From Faecalimonas sp. (GTDB taxonomy: Bacteria > Bacillota_A > Clostridia > Lachnospirales > Lachnospiraceae), in the NCBI GenBank assembly GCA_026169575.1, contig JAPFCT010000314.1, forward strand, positions 1 through 8,555: a DNA stretch of 8,555 bases, given 5' to 3'. A program made the translations under genes and the position numbers. The notes under the pieces are model-generated. The model ran no database searches and was not told the origin of the DNA. It worked only from the letters and a program-made list of their open reading frames with translations. This document shows, piece by piece, positions 1 to 5,389 of this stretch (position 1 is its first letter; each line of letters starts with the position of its first letter).

Positions 1-1225
1 GCGCTCTCTCTGCAAGTGCACCATGCCCGATCTCACGGCGTCCCGGTCCTCTTGACGGCTTTGTCTCTCCGACAGAGTATGACGGGAAGTTATAGTGGTG
101 CATGTATCTCTTGGAAGTCTCCGCCTCGTCAAGTCCGTCAATCCTCTGAGCCTCAGAAAGCGGCGCAAGTGTTGTGATCGTACAGATCTGCGTCTGTCCT
201 CTTGTGAACATTGCAGAACCATGTACTCTCGGGATCAGATCTGTCTCTGCTGCAAGCGGTCTGATCTGGTCGATCGCTCTTCCGTCCGGACGCTTATGAT
301 CTTTTAAGATCATTTTGCGGACCGTCTTCTTCTGGTACTGGTATAATGCTTCCCCTAACAGTTCCAGCCATTCTTCGTTCTCTGCAAATGCTTCTTCTAA
401 TTTCTCGCGGATCACGCGGATATTTTCTTCTCTGACTTGTTTTTCGTCTGTAAATACCGCTTCTTCCATCTCTTCCGGTGTCACGATCTCTTTGATCGCT
501 TCAAACAATTCTTCCGGCACTGCACAGCTTGTATAAGTATGCTTTTCTTTTCCGCACTCTGCAACGATCGTGTCAATGAATTTGATCACTTCCTGGTTCA
601 CTTCATGCGCTGCGAAGATTGCCTCGATCATCTTCGCCTCCGGCACTTCATTTGCACCGGCCTCGATCATGATCACTTTATCTCTTGTAGATGCCACTGT
701 AAGCTGCAGATCCGAAACTGCTCTCTGTGCTGCGTTCGGATTGAATACAAACTCACCGTCGATCAGTCCCACCTGTGTTGTGGATGTCGGTCCGTCAAAC
801 GGAATATCCGAGATCGCTGTTGCGATCGCAGAACCTAACATTGCGGTCAGTTCCGGGCTGCAGTCCGGGTCAACGGACAGCACAAGGTTATTTAATGTCA
901 CATCGTTTCTGTAATCTTTTGGGAACAGAGGTCTCATCGGTCTGTCGATCACGCGGGATGTCAGGATTGCATTTTCAGATGCCTTTCCTTCTCTCTTATT
1001 GAATCCTCCCGGGATCTTTCCTACCGCATATAACTTCTCTTCATATTCTACAGAAAGCGGGAAGAAATCAATCCCTTCTCTCGGTTTCTCAGATGCGGTC
1101 GCTGTCGATAATACGACTGTCTCACCATAGTGCATCAAAGCTGCTCCATTTGCCTGCGCTGCCACTCTGCCTACATCGACGCGCAGAGTTCTTCCGGCTA
1201 ATTCCATTTCAAATTTCTTAAACAT
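1..1225 (-). CDS. pnp: Polyribonucleotide nucleotidyltransferase (PNPase), N-terminal part, cut by window edge
   Basis: PNPase is a phosphorolytic 3'-5' exoribonuclease that turns over mRNA in the cytoplasm, using phosphate and releasing nucleoside diphosphates. The open frame runs without interruption from ATG at 1225 to the window edge, giving 408 residues of a family that is usually about 700. The first RNase PH core is clear, including the family signature GGFNKREGKASENAIL and then SRVIDRPMRPLFPKDY. An acidic helical linker follows. The second RNase PH core starts at RPDGRAIDQIRPL and continues through VHGSAMFTRGQTQ to the phosphate-site-like stretch RREIGHGALAERA at the edge. The end of the second core and the KH and S1 RNA-binding domains lie outside the window. 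The start is supported by an AAAGGAGA ribosome binding site at about 1231-1238 and by the typical MFKKFEMELAGR N-terminus. It lies 249 nt behind rpsO, the widespread rpsO-pnp order. The stem-loops in its leader suggest post-transcriptional control. Confidence 0.97.
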   Translation of the reverse strand, partial: MFKKFEMELAGRTLRVDVGRVAAQANGAALMHYGETVVLSTATASEKPREGIDFFPLSVEYEEKLYAVGKIPGGFNKREGKASENAILTSRVIDRPMRPLFPKDYRNDVTLNNLVLSVDPDCSPELTAMLGSAIATAISDIPFDGPTSTTQVGLIDGEFVFNPNAAQRAVSDLQLTVASTRDKVIMIEAGANEVPEAKMIEAIFAAHEVNQEVIKFIDTIVAECGKEKHTYTSCAVPEELFEAIKEIVTPEEMEEAVFTDEKQVREENIRVIREKLEEAFAENEEWLELLGEALYQYQKKTVRKMILKDHKRPDGRAIDQIRPLAAETDLIPRVHGSAMFTRGQTQICTITTLAPLSEAQRIDGLDEAETSKRYMHHYNFPSYSVGETKPSRGPGRREIGHGALAERA

Positions 1226-1245
1226 ACTGCTCTCCTTTTCTCTGC

Positions 1246-1374
1246 CGGCAGTCTGTACCGAAACTACTGAAAAAGACACTTCCTTTCTGTGGGCAGTCAG
1301 ACTTTCTGATGCTCCTCTTTTGAAATGTGCTCTAAATATCCTTTTCAGTGGTCTCGGCTCATACATTCCTGCCG
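1246..1374 (-). promoter_or_regulatory. Long irregular stem-loop in the pnp leader
   Basis: In the minus-strand RNA, bases 1357 down to 1339 pair with 1276 down to 1258: 18 of 19 positions pair, with one A/C mismatch (1265/1350) and two G.U wobbles (1353/1262 and 1341/1274). A further wobble at 1358/1257 extends the stem. A closing stem CGGCAG/CUGCCG (1369-1374 with 1246-1251) lies outside it, across an asymmetric internal loop. The 62-nt apical part contains a small TCAGA/TCTGA hairpin. The structure ends about 8 nt before the pnp ribosome binding site. The wobbles are valid pairs only in the minus-strand RNA, which fits a role in the pnp transcript. In E. coli the pnp leader is a double-stranded RNase III substrate used in autoregulation; the same role here is inference. 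The pairing is seen by eye; no folding energy was computed. Confidence 0.5.
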
Positions 1375-1392
1375 TCTTTTCTATAAAATATC

Positions 1393-1417
1393 CCGCCAGA
1401 CATCTCCGGTCCGGCAA
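1393..1417 (-). promoter_or_regulatory. Small stem-loop upstream of the long pnp leader hairpin
   Basis: In the minus-strand RNA, GCCGGAC (1415 down to 1409) pairs with GUCUGGC (1401 down to 1395) around a 7-nt loop, with one G.U pair. Two more wobbles at 1416/1394 and 1417/1393 extend it to 9 pairs. It sits between the rpsO-distal terminator-like hairpin and the long pnp leader hairpin. No U-tract follows directly, so it is not an obvious terminator; an AU-rich stretch (about 1377-1391) separates it from the next hairpin. It may be part of a processed rpsO-pnp spacer, but its role is unknown. Confidence 0.35.
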
Positions 1418-1426
1418 TTTTAACTG

Positions 1427-1458
1427 AAAACAAGGGATGGCACGAATAACCATCCCCT
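1427..1458 (-). terminator. Terminator-like hairpin after rpsO
   Basis: The minus strand carries AGGGGATGG (1458 down to 1450), a 9-nt loop, then CCATCCCTT (1440 down to 1432). This gives 7 Watson-Crick pairs, one G.U and one closing A-U. It is followed by G and a short TTTT run (1430-1427). It starts 16 nt after the rpsO stop codon, the usual place for an intrinsic terminator. The T-tract is short and interrupted, so partial read-through into pnp is likely. It could equally act as a 3' stabiliser of rpsO mRNA or as a processing site. Confidence 0.55.
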
Positions 1459-1474
1459 GCTGAAATCACTTTGA

Positions 1475-1741
1475 TTATTTTCTAAGTCCTAAACGTTCAA
1501 TTAAAGAACGGTATCTTTCAATATCAGTTTTCTTTAAGTAAGCAAGTAAGCCTCTTCTCTGACCTACCATTTTAAGAAGACCTCTTCTTGAATGATGATC
1601 CTTTGGATTTGCTTTAAAGTGATCTGTTAATTCATTGATTCTTGCTGTTAAGATTGCGATCTGAACTTCCGGTGAACCTGTATCTCCTTCTGTTCTTCCA
1701 TATTCTGCAATAATAGCCTGTTTCTTTTCTTTTGCGATCAT
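1475..1741 (-). CDS. rpsO: 30S ribosomal protein S15
   Basis: S15 is an early-binding small-subunit protein that recognises a three-way junction and a G.U/G-C motif in the central domain of 16S rRNA and helps nucleate assembly of the platform. The product is 88 residues, the normal length, and is full length. The family signature is obvious: [20 protein letters not shown], then the [21 protein letters not shown] segment (about residues 49-69) and the [17 protein letters not shown]-terminus. The start at 1741 is fixed by an AAGGAGG ribosome binding site at 1750-1756 with 8-nt spacing. The gene has its own candidate promoter and a structured leader upstream, and a terminator-like hairpin downstream, so it can probably be made independently of the upstream operon. 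Autoregulation by S15 binding its own leader is known in several bacteria, by differing RNA structures, and is plausible here. Confidence 0.98.
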   Translation of the reverse strand: MIAKEKKQAIIAEYGRTEGDTGSPEVQIAILTARINELTDHFKANPKDHHSRRGLLKMVGQRRGLLAYLKKTDIERYRSLIERLGLRK

Positions 1742-1780
1742 GTGATGATCCTCCTTATTCTTTCTTAATTTAATTTCAGC

Positions 1781-1828
1781 GCCGGATATTAAGTAACGGT
1801 CGGAGTCTTCCGGTTACCGGATATCGGC
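1781..1828 (-). promoter_or_regulatory. rpsO leader hairpin, candidate S15-binding autoregulatory RNA
   Basis: The minus-strand RNA folds into a hairpin of stacked short stems. GCCG/CGGC (1828-1825 with 1784-1781) and AUAU/AUAU (1824-1821 with 1789-1786) are separated by a bulged C at 1785. A 2x2 internal loop follows, then GGUAAC/GUUACU (1818-1813 with 1797-1792), then a cap CGGA-AGAC-UCCG (1812-1801) with a 3-nt bulge ACC. The base of the middle stem is a G.U pair followed by a G-C pair, the kind of G.U/G-C step S15 reads in 16S rRNA. The hairpin lies between the candidate promoter and the ribosome binding site. The pairings are seen directly; S15 binding is inference. Confidence 0.45.
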
Positions 1829-1844
1829 TCGTAAATCCTTGATT

Positions 1845-1873
1845 AGATTAGCATAATTACCTTTGTTTTTCAA
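1845..1873 (-). promoter_or_regulatory. Candidate sigma-A type promoter for rpsO
   Basis: On the minus strand a -35-like TTGAAA (1873-1868) lies 17 nt before TAATCT (1850-1845). A TG one base upstream of the -10 (TGC TAATCT) makes it an extended -10. The -35 matches 5 of 6 consensus bases; the -10 is weak (3 of 6) but helped by the TG. An AT-rich, purine-rich tract (about 1874-1905) lies just upstream and may act as an UP-like element. Transcription would start near 1838, giving a leader of nearly 100 nt before rpsO. I found no convincing terminator between ribF and this site, so read-through from ribF is also possible. Confidence 0.45.
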
Positions 1874-1945
1874 GATTTATTTTGAATTTTCTTTTCTTTT
1901 ATCTCTTTTCGTCACTATGCACAATCACGCTTTTGCCAGTGGATC

Positions 1946-2854
1946 TTATCTGTTCCTGATCGTGGCGATATCGGCCTCCATCTGGCTTTTCAGTTCTTCC
2001 ACCGATACAAACCTGCGTTCCGGCCTTACAAAGGAAAGCAGTTCTACTTTGATCTCCTCCCCGTATGTCTCCCCGTCAAAGGAAAACACATGGACTTCGA
2101 GGATCAGTTTTCCGTCTGCATCTACCGTCGGCTTGTTGCCAAGATTTCCGATCCCACTGTACCAGTCCTCTCCGATGCGCACACGGCACGCATAAACACC
2201 ATTTGGCGGCGCCAGCTTCCCCGGCTCTGGTGTGATATTCATCGTCGGGATCCCAAGTTTTCTCCCAAGCTTTCTCCCATGTTCCACAACGCCGCTAATC
2301 GCATATGCGTACCCAAGCAGACACTCTGCTGTCTCCATCCGGCCTGCGCGCACTTCTTCTTTGATATAGGTACTGCTGATCTCCCTGCCCTGATACAGTT
2401 CTTTTTCCACCACTTCCAGCTCATAGCCATAGAGATCCGCATATTGCCTCAGCATATGGATATCTCCGCGCTTCTCATGTCCGAAGTGAAAGTCTGTTCC
2501 GACTGCAATATATGCCGCATGCAGTTTTTTCACAAGCACCTCTTTGATAAACGTCTCTGCCTCCATACTGGAGATTTCCTCGGTGAACGGACAATCGATC
2601 AGGTAATCTGTCTGCCCTTCCAGATGCTCATACCGTTCCCTTCCGGTCATCAGACTCTTCTTCTCTCTTCCCAGGCGCTCGTAAAGCGGCGTCATATCAA
2701 ATGCAAATACGACGCTTGCCACCGCCTCCGATGCATGTGCTTTCACCCGGTCGACCAGCTTTTGATGCCCTCTGTGCAGACCATCAAATTTCCCCAGCGT
2801 CACCGCAGTCTGTTTCTGCTCCTGATAGCATTCTAGTTTTCTTATATACTGCAT
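1946..2854 (-). CDS. ribF: Bifunctional riboflavin kinase / FAD synthetase
   Basis: The enzyme phosphorylates riboflavin to FMN and adenylylates FMN to FAD, both with ATP, in the cytoplasm. At 302 residues it has the usual two-domain length. The N-terminal nucleotidyltransferase domain shows GKFDGLHRGH (residues 21-30, the HxGH-type nucleotide site), VGTDFHFGHEKRGD (118-131) and ISSTYIKEEV (159-168). The C-terminal flavokinase domain shows GRKLGIPTMNI (197-207), PNGVY (217-221), GNLGNKPT (236-243) and LEVHVFSFDGETYG (252-265), where Glu253 is the expected catalytic base. All key residues appear present. The ATG at 2854 follows an AAAGAGGG ribosome binding site with 6-nt spacing. It lies 37 nt after truB, the common truB-ribF pairing in Bacillota, and is probably co-transcribed with it. 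No FMN riboswitch is visible in front of it; the 37-nt gap is too short for one. Confidence 0.97.
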   Translation of the reverse strand: MQYIRKLECYQEQKQTAVTLGKFDGLHRGHQKLVDRVKAHASEAVASVVFAFDMTPLYERLGREKKSLMTGRERYEHLEGQTDYLIDCPFTEEISSMEAETFIKEVLVKKLHAAYIAVGTDFHFGHEKRGDIHMLRQYADLYGYELEVVEKELYQGREISSTYIKEEVRAGRMETAECLLGYAYAISGVVEHGRKLGRKLGIPTMNITPEPGKLAPPNGVYACRVRIGEDWYSGIGNLGNKPTVDADGKLILEVHVFSFDGETYGEEIKVELLSFVRPERRFVSVEELKSQMEADIATIRNR

Positions 2855-2892
2855 GTTATTCCCTCTTTATCTCTATCCGTATTCCCTACGCT

Positions 2893-3798
2893 CTACTTTT
2901 CGTAAAACATCTTCTCCAGACGGAACATCTTCTGCTCCTGCCGGTAATTGTAGATTCCGATAAATGTTCCATGTGCATCGTACACCCGCACACGTTCCCC
3001 TGGTTGATACGGCTCCTTTTTCTTTACAAAAGAGAGTGCAAAGGGATTGCCATTATACAGATAAGTGCTTCCCGCTTCCTTTACCTCTACGCTCCTGCAG
3101 TCCGAAAACATCGCATCGATCGGGATGATCGCTTCCTCCAGCGTTCCCTCCTGCTTTTTCTTTGCAATCTCTTCCAAAGTCAGACTGTCCTCCAGAGCAA
3201 AGCGGCTCACCTTTGTCCGGAGCAGTGATTCCATACATGCCCCACATCCAAGTTTTTCTCCGATATCGTGACACAAAGTCCGGATATAAGTCCCTTTTGA
3301 GCAGGATACTTCCATCGTTACCCGCGGCAGATCGATCTTCTGGATCTCGATCTGATGGATCGTAACCGTTCTTGCCTTACGCTCAACCGTCTTACCTTCC
3401 CTTGCCAGCTCATAAAGCTTCTTACCTCCGACTTTCAGTGCAGAGTACATCGGCGGAATCTGCTCATACGCACCTGCAAAACTTTGAATGCACGCTGTCA
3501 CTGCTTCCTCCGTGAGAAATCCAGTGTCCTTTGTCTCTAACACTGTCCCGGAACTGTCCTGCGTATCTGTCACGGTCCCGAGCAGCATCACTGCCCGGTA
3601 AGTCTTATCTTTATCCGTCAAAAGGTCACAGAGCTTTGTCCCCTTTCCGAGGCACACCGGGAGTACCCCCGTCGCATCCGGATCTAATGTCCCTGTATGG
3701 CCAATCTTCTTCTGCCCTAAGATTCCCCTGAGTTTTGCCACAACATCGTGAGAAGTAAATCCTTTTTCTTTATATACATTGATCACTCCGTGTATCAT
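2893..3798 (-). CDS. truB: tRNA pseudouridine(55) synthase TruB
   Basis: TruB isomerises uridine 55 in the T-loop of tRNAs to pseudouridine and also helps tRNA fold. The product is 301 residues, normal for the bacterial family. The N-terminus GVINVYKEKGFTSHDVVAKL is typical. The catalytic motif is GHTGTLDPDATGVLPVCLG, with the nucleophilic Asp at residue 39. Further family segments are YRAVMLLGTVTDTQDSSG, PPMYSALKVGGKKLYELAREG (about residues 115-135) and CSKGTYIRTLCHDIGEKLGCGA. The last part, from about residue 245, resembles the short PUA-like C-terminal region of TruB. The start codon overlaps the nrnA stop as ATGA (3795-3798), and the upstream ribosome binding site (AAAGGCAGAG) is weak, so translation is probably coupled to nrnA. 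Stop codon TAG; ribF follows closely. Confidence 0.97.
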   Translation of the reverse strand: MIHGVINVYKEKGFTSHDVVAKLRGILGQKKIGHTGTLDPDATGVLPVCLGKGTKLCDLLTDKDKTYRAVMLLGTVTDTQDSSGTVLETKDTGFLTEEAVTACIQSFAGAYEQIPPMYSALKVGGKKLYELAREGKTVERKARTVTIHQIEIQKIDLPRVTMEVSCSKGTYIRTLCHDIGEKLGCGACMESLLRTKVSRFALEDSLTLEEIAKKKQEGTLEEAIIPIDAMFSDCRSVEVKEAGSTYLYNGNPFALSFVKKKEPYQPGERVRVYDAHGTFIGIYNYRQEQKMFRLEKMFYEK

Positions 3799-4745
3799 CT
3801 GTTCTCTGCCTTTCCGATTTCTTCCAAAAGCGCCGAAAGAACCTCCTCAGAACTTCCCCGCATTGTCGCACCTGCCGCCTTCTTATGACCGCCGCCGCCA
3901 AATTTCTGCGCGATCTTGCTTACATCTACCTCTCCGGTCGCACGCAGGCTGACTTTAAATTCATGGTGAGACAGTTCATATAGGAAGATTGCCGTCTCCA
4001 CTCCCTTTGTCACGCGAAGCTGGCTGACAATACCATCCAGCTCTTTTGGAGCCACACCATAAAACTCCATCTCTTCCCTGGTCAGGGAAGAAGCGATGCA
4101 CTTTCCGTCAAGGAAGAGTCTGCTGTCCACCAGCGCTTTCCCAAGCACCTGATTCTGCACATAAGATTTCTGGTAAAACGTGCGGTCGATGATCCCGGAA
4201 TAGTCGATCCCTTTCCGCATCAGCTCCGCCGCAGCTTCCATCGTCTCCGGCGCCGTGCAGGAATACTGAAACACTCCGGTATCATGCACAATACCAAGAT
4301 ACAGACACTCTGCAATCTCCTTTGTGATCTTCTCCTTCTCTAACAGTCGGTAGACCAGTTCCGAAGTAGAACTTGCGTCCGGATCGATCTCATTTTCATC
4401 TGCAAATGCCTGATTGCTGATATGGTGATCAATGCACGCTGTCCGCTTTGCCTGCTCATAGAGTACTTTGGAAAATCCAAGCCGGTCTGAATCGCCGCAG
4501 TCCAGCAGAATGAACAAGTCATACGGCTCTGTCTCTGTCACCTCCGAACGAATGTCTTTTACCGCACCGATAAACCGGAAGGAATCCGGCACCGGCTCCA
4601 GGTAGACATCTGCACTGATTTCCGGATACTCTTTTTGAAGATACTGGTACAACCCCAGTGTAGAACCGACACAGTCCCCGTCCGGACGGACATGTCCGCC
4701 AAGCGCCACACGGCGGACTCCCTGCAATAATGTTTGTAATTCCAT
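3795..4745 (-). CDS. nrnA: DHH/DHHA1 family oligoribonuclease / pAp phosphatase (NrnA-like)
   Basis: NrnA-type enzymes hydrolyse very short RNA (nanoRNA) left by other exonucleases and also dephosphorylate 3'-phosphoadenosine 5'-phosphate, acting in the cytoplasm with manganese. At 316 residues this matches the family. The DHH domain motifs are all present: GHVRPDGDCVGS (residues 17-28), LLDCGDSDRLG (80-90), IDHHISN (105-111) with the name-giving DHH at 106-108, and YLGIVHDTGVFQYS (149-162) with Asp155. The C-terminal DHHA1 domain carries GGGGHKKAAGA (283-293), which binds the substrate. The ATG at 4745 follows a GAGG site about 10 nt upstream. It lies 16 nt after rbfA and overlaps truB by 4 nt. 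Its place between rbfA and truB is typical of Bacillota. Which of the two activities dominates cannot be told from sequence. Confidence 0.94.
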   Translation of the reverse strand: MELQTLLQGVRRVALGGHVRPDGDCVGSTLGLYQYLQKEYPEISADVYLEPVPDSFRFIGAVKDIRSEVTETEPYDLFILLDCGDSDRLGFSKVLYEQAKRTACIDHHISNQAFADENEIDPDASSTSELVYRLLEKEKITKEIAECLYLGIVHDTGVFQYSCTAPETMEAAAELMRKGIDYSGIIDRTFYQKSYVQNQVLGKALVDSRLFLDGKCIASSLTREEMEFYGVAPKELDGIVSQLRVTKGVETAIFLYELSHHEFKVSLRATGEVDVSKIAQKFGGGGHKKAAGATMRGSSEEVLSALLEEIGKAENR

Positions 4746-4761
4746 ATGCTTTCTTCCTCTG

Positions 4762-5121
4762 CTATCTGATATCCTTTGTCACTTCATCAATTTTTTTAGA
4801 CATGGTCACTCCATATGCAATAGACTGATCCAGAACAAATTTCACTTCCGGCGTATTTCTCATGTTCAGCCGGTGTGCCAGCTCTCTCCGGATAAATCCT
4901 TCTGCACTCTGGAGCCCTAAAACAGTATCCTGCTGTGCTTTTTCATCTCCAAGCACGCTCATATACGCTTTGCATGTCTTCAGATCCGGAGCGACTTCCA
5001 CAGCGACAACCGACGTCATCGGCGCCACGCGCGGATCTTTGATCCCGTCACGGAGAATGTTGCTTAATTCTCTTTGCACTTCCATGTTGACTCTTGTATT
5101 CTTAATGCTGTTCTTTCTCAT
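4762..5121 (-). CDS. rbfA: 30S ribosome-binding factor A
   Basis: RbfA is a small KH-fold protein that binds the immature 30S subunit and assists late 16S rRNA maturation, especially the 5' end and in the cold. The product is 119 residues, the usual length. Typical stretches are the N-terminal TRVNMEVQRELSNIL, the strand KDPRVAPMTSVVAVEVAPDL, the segment CKAYMSVLG and the KH-like helix SAEGFIRRELAHRLNMRNTP (about residues 72-91) with the AxG kink that replaces the GxxG of ordinary KH domains, then EVKFVLDQSIAYG. The ATG at 5121 is preceded by AAAGGAGA with about 8-nt spacing. It follows infB, as in most bacteria, but across a 268-nt gap of unclear content. An ATGA at its start overlaps the end of one of the small open frames in that gap. 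Confidence 0.96.
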   Translation of the reverse strand: MRKNSIKNTRVNMEVQRELSNILRDGIKDPRVAPMTSVVAVEVAPDLKTCKAYMSVLGDEKAQQDTVLGLQSAEGFIRRELAHRLNMRNTPEVKFVLDQSIAYGVTMSKKIDEVTKDIR

Positions 5122-5299
5122 CGTTGTTCTCCTTTCTCATTTCCTGTTGTTTCTGTGCGCAGATGTGCCGGAAACTGCGATCTCCAGGCCATACGGTCAG
5201 CAGTTCTTCGCTTTCCCAGTCTGAAAATGCAGTTTCCCCACGTTTTCGTCCTGAAAGAAAATCTTGTACTCTCCGCATCCTTTCCGGCCGGATCTCCAC
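5102..5299 (-). CDS. Alternative small open frame between infB and rbfA (65 residues)
   Basis: This frame starts with GTG at 5299 behind AGAAGG (7-nt spacing) and runs 20 nt into rbfA before its stop. Its composition is more balanced than that of the competing frame, with stretches such as RVQDFLSGRKRGETAFSDWE and ELLTVWPGDRSFRHICAQ. Its C-terminus, however, is encoded by the rbfA ribosome binding site and start region, which is unusual. The stretch may also be the remains of a decayed gene or an RNA spacer. I recognise no family and assign no function. Confidence 0.22.
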   Translation of the reverse strand: MEIRPERMRRVQDFLSGRKRGETAFSDWESEELLTVWPGDRSFRHICAQKQQEMRKENNDEKEQH

Positions 5300-5375
5300 G
5301 GATTTTCCTTCTGGACTTCTCTATATCATTTCTTTCCCGGCCTTCTGCAAACTGCACCAATACCGGTTTTCCCAT
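5118..5375 (-). CDS. Possible small basic protein, unrecognised (85 residues)
   Basis: An open frame begins with ATG at 5375, only 14 nt after the infB stop codon, and ends in a TGA that overlaps the rbfA start as ATGA. That position and overlap are what a real operon gene would show. The product is rich in arginine (14 of 85) with a clear positive net charge, no membrane segment and no motif I recognise. The N-terminal part (MGKPVLVQFAEGRERNDIEK) looks protein-like, while the rest reads as arginine-rich, which out-of-frame sequence can also give. The only ribosome binding site candidate is a weak AGGCGG. It does not resemble YlxP, which sits here in Bacillus. A second frame in the same stretch competes with it, so only one, or neither, is likely to be coding. 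Confidence 0.3.
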   Translation of the reverse strand: MGKPVLVQFAEGRERNDIEKSRRKIRGDPAGKDAESTRFSFRTKTWGNCIFRLGKRRTADRMAWRSQFPAHLRTETTGNEKGEQR

Positions 5376-5389
5376 TTTTGTTCTGCCGC

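Noticed and set aside
1242..1251. 10-bp palindrome CTGCCGGCAG as an operator site
   Set aside because: It is isolated, lies downstream of any plausible promoter, and half of it is better explained as the closing stem of the pnp leader hairpin.
1377..1420. Possible pnp promoter (TTGCCG followed by GATATT on the minus strand)
   Set aside because: The spacing is 19 nt and both boxes match only partly; the -35 candidate overlaps the small hairpin. Not strong enough to call.
1906..1945. Possible terminator after ribF (CACT...AGTG dyad on the minus strand)
   Set aside because: The stem is short and interrupted and is followed by an A/G-rich tract instead of a T-tract.
2090..2836. Plus-strand open frame of 248 codons opposite ribF
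   Set aside because: It is fully antisense to a clear ribF, has no ribosome binding site or family features, and its Cys/His/Arg-rich composition is typical of a shadow frame.
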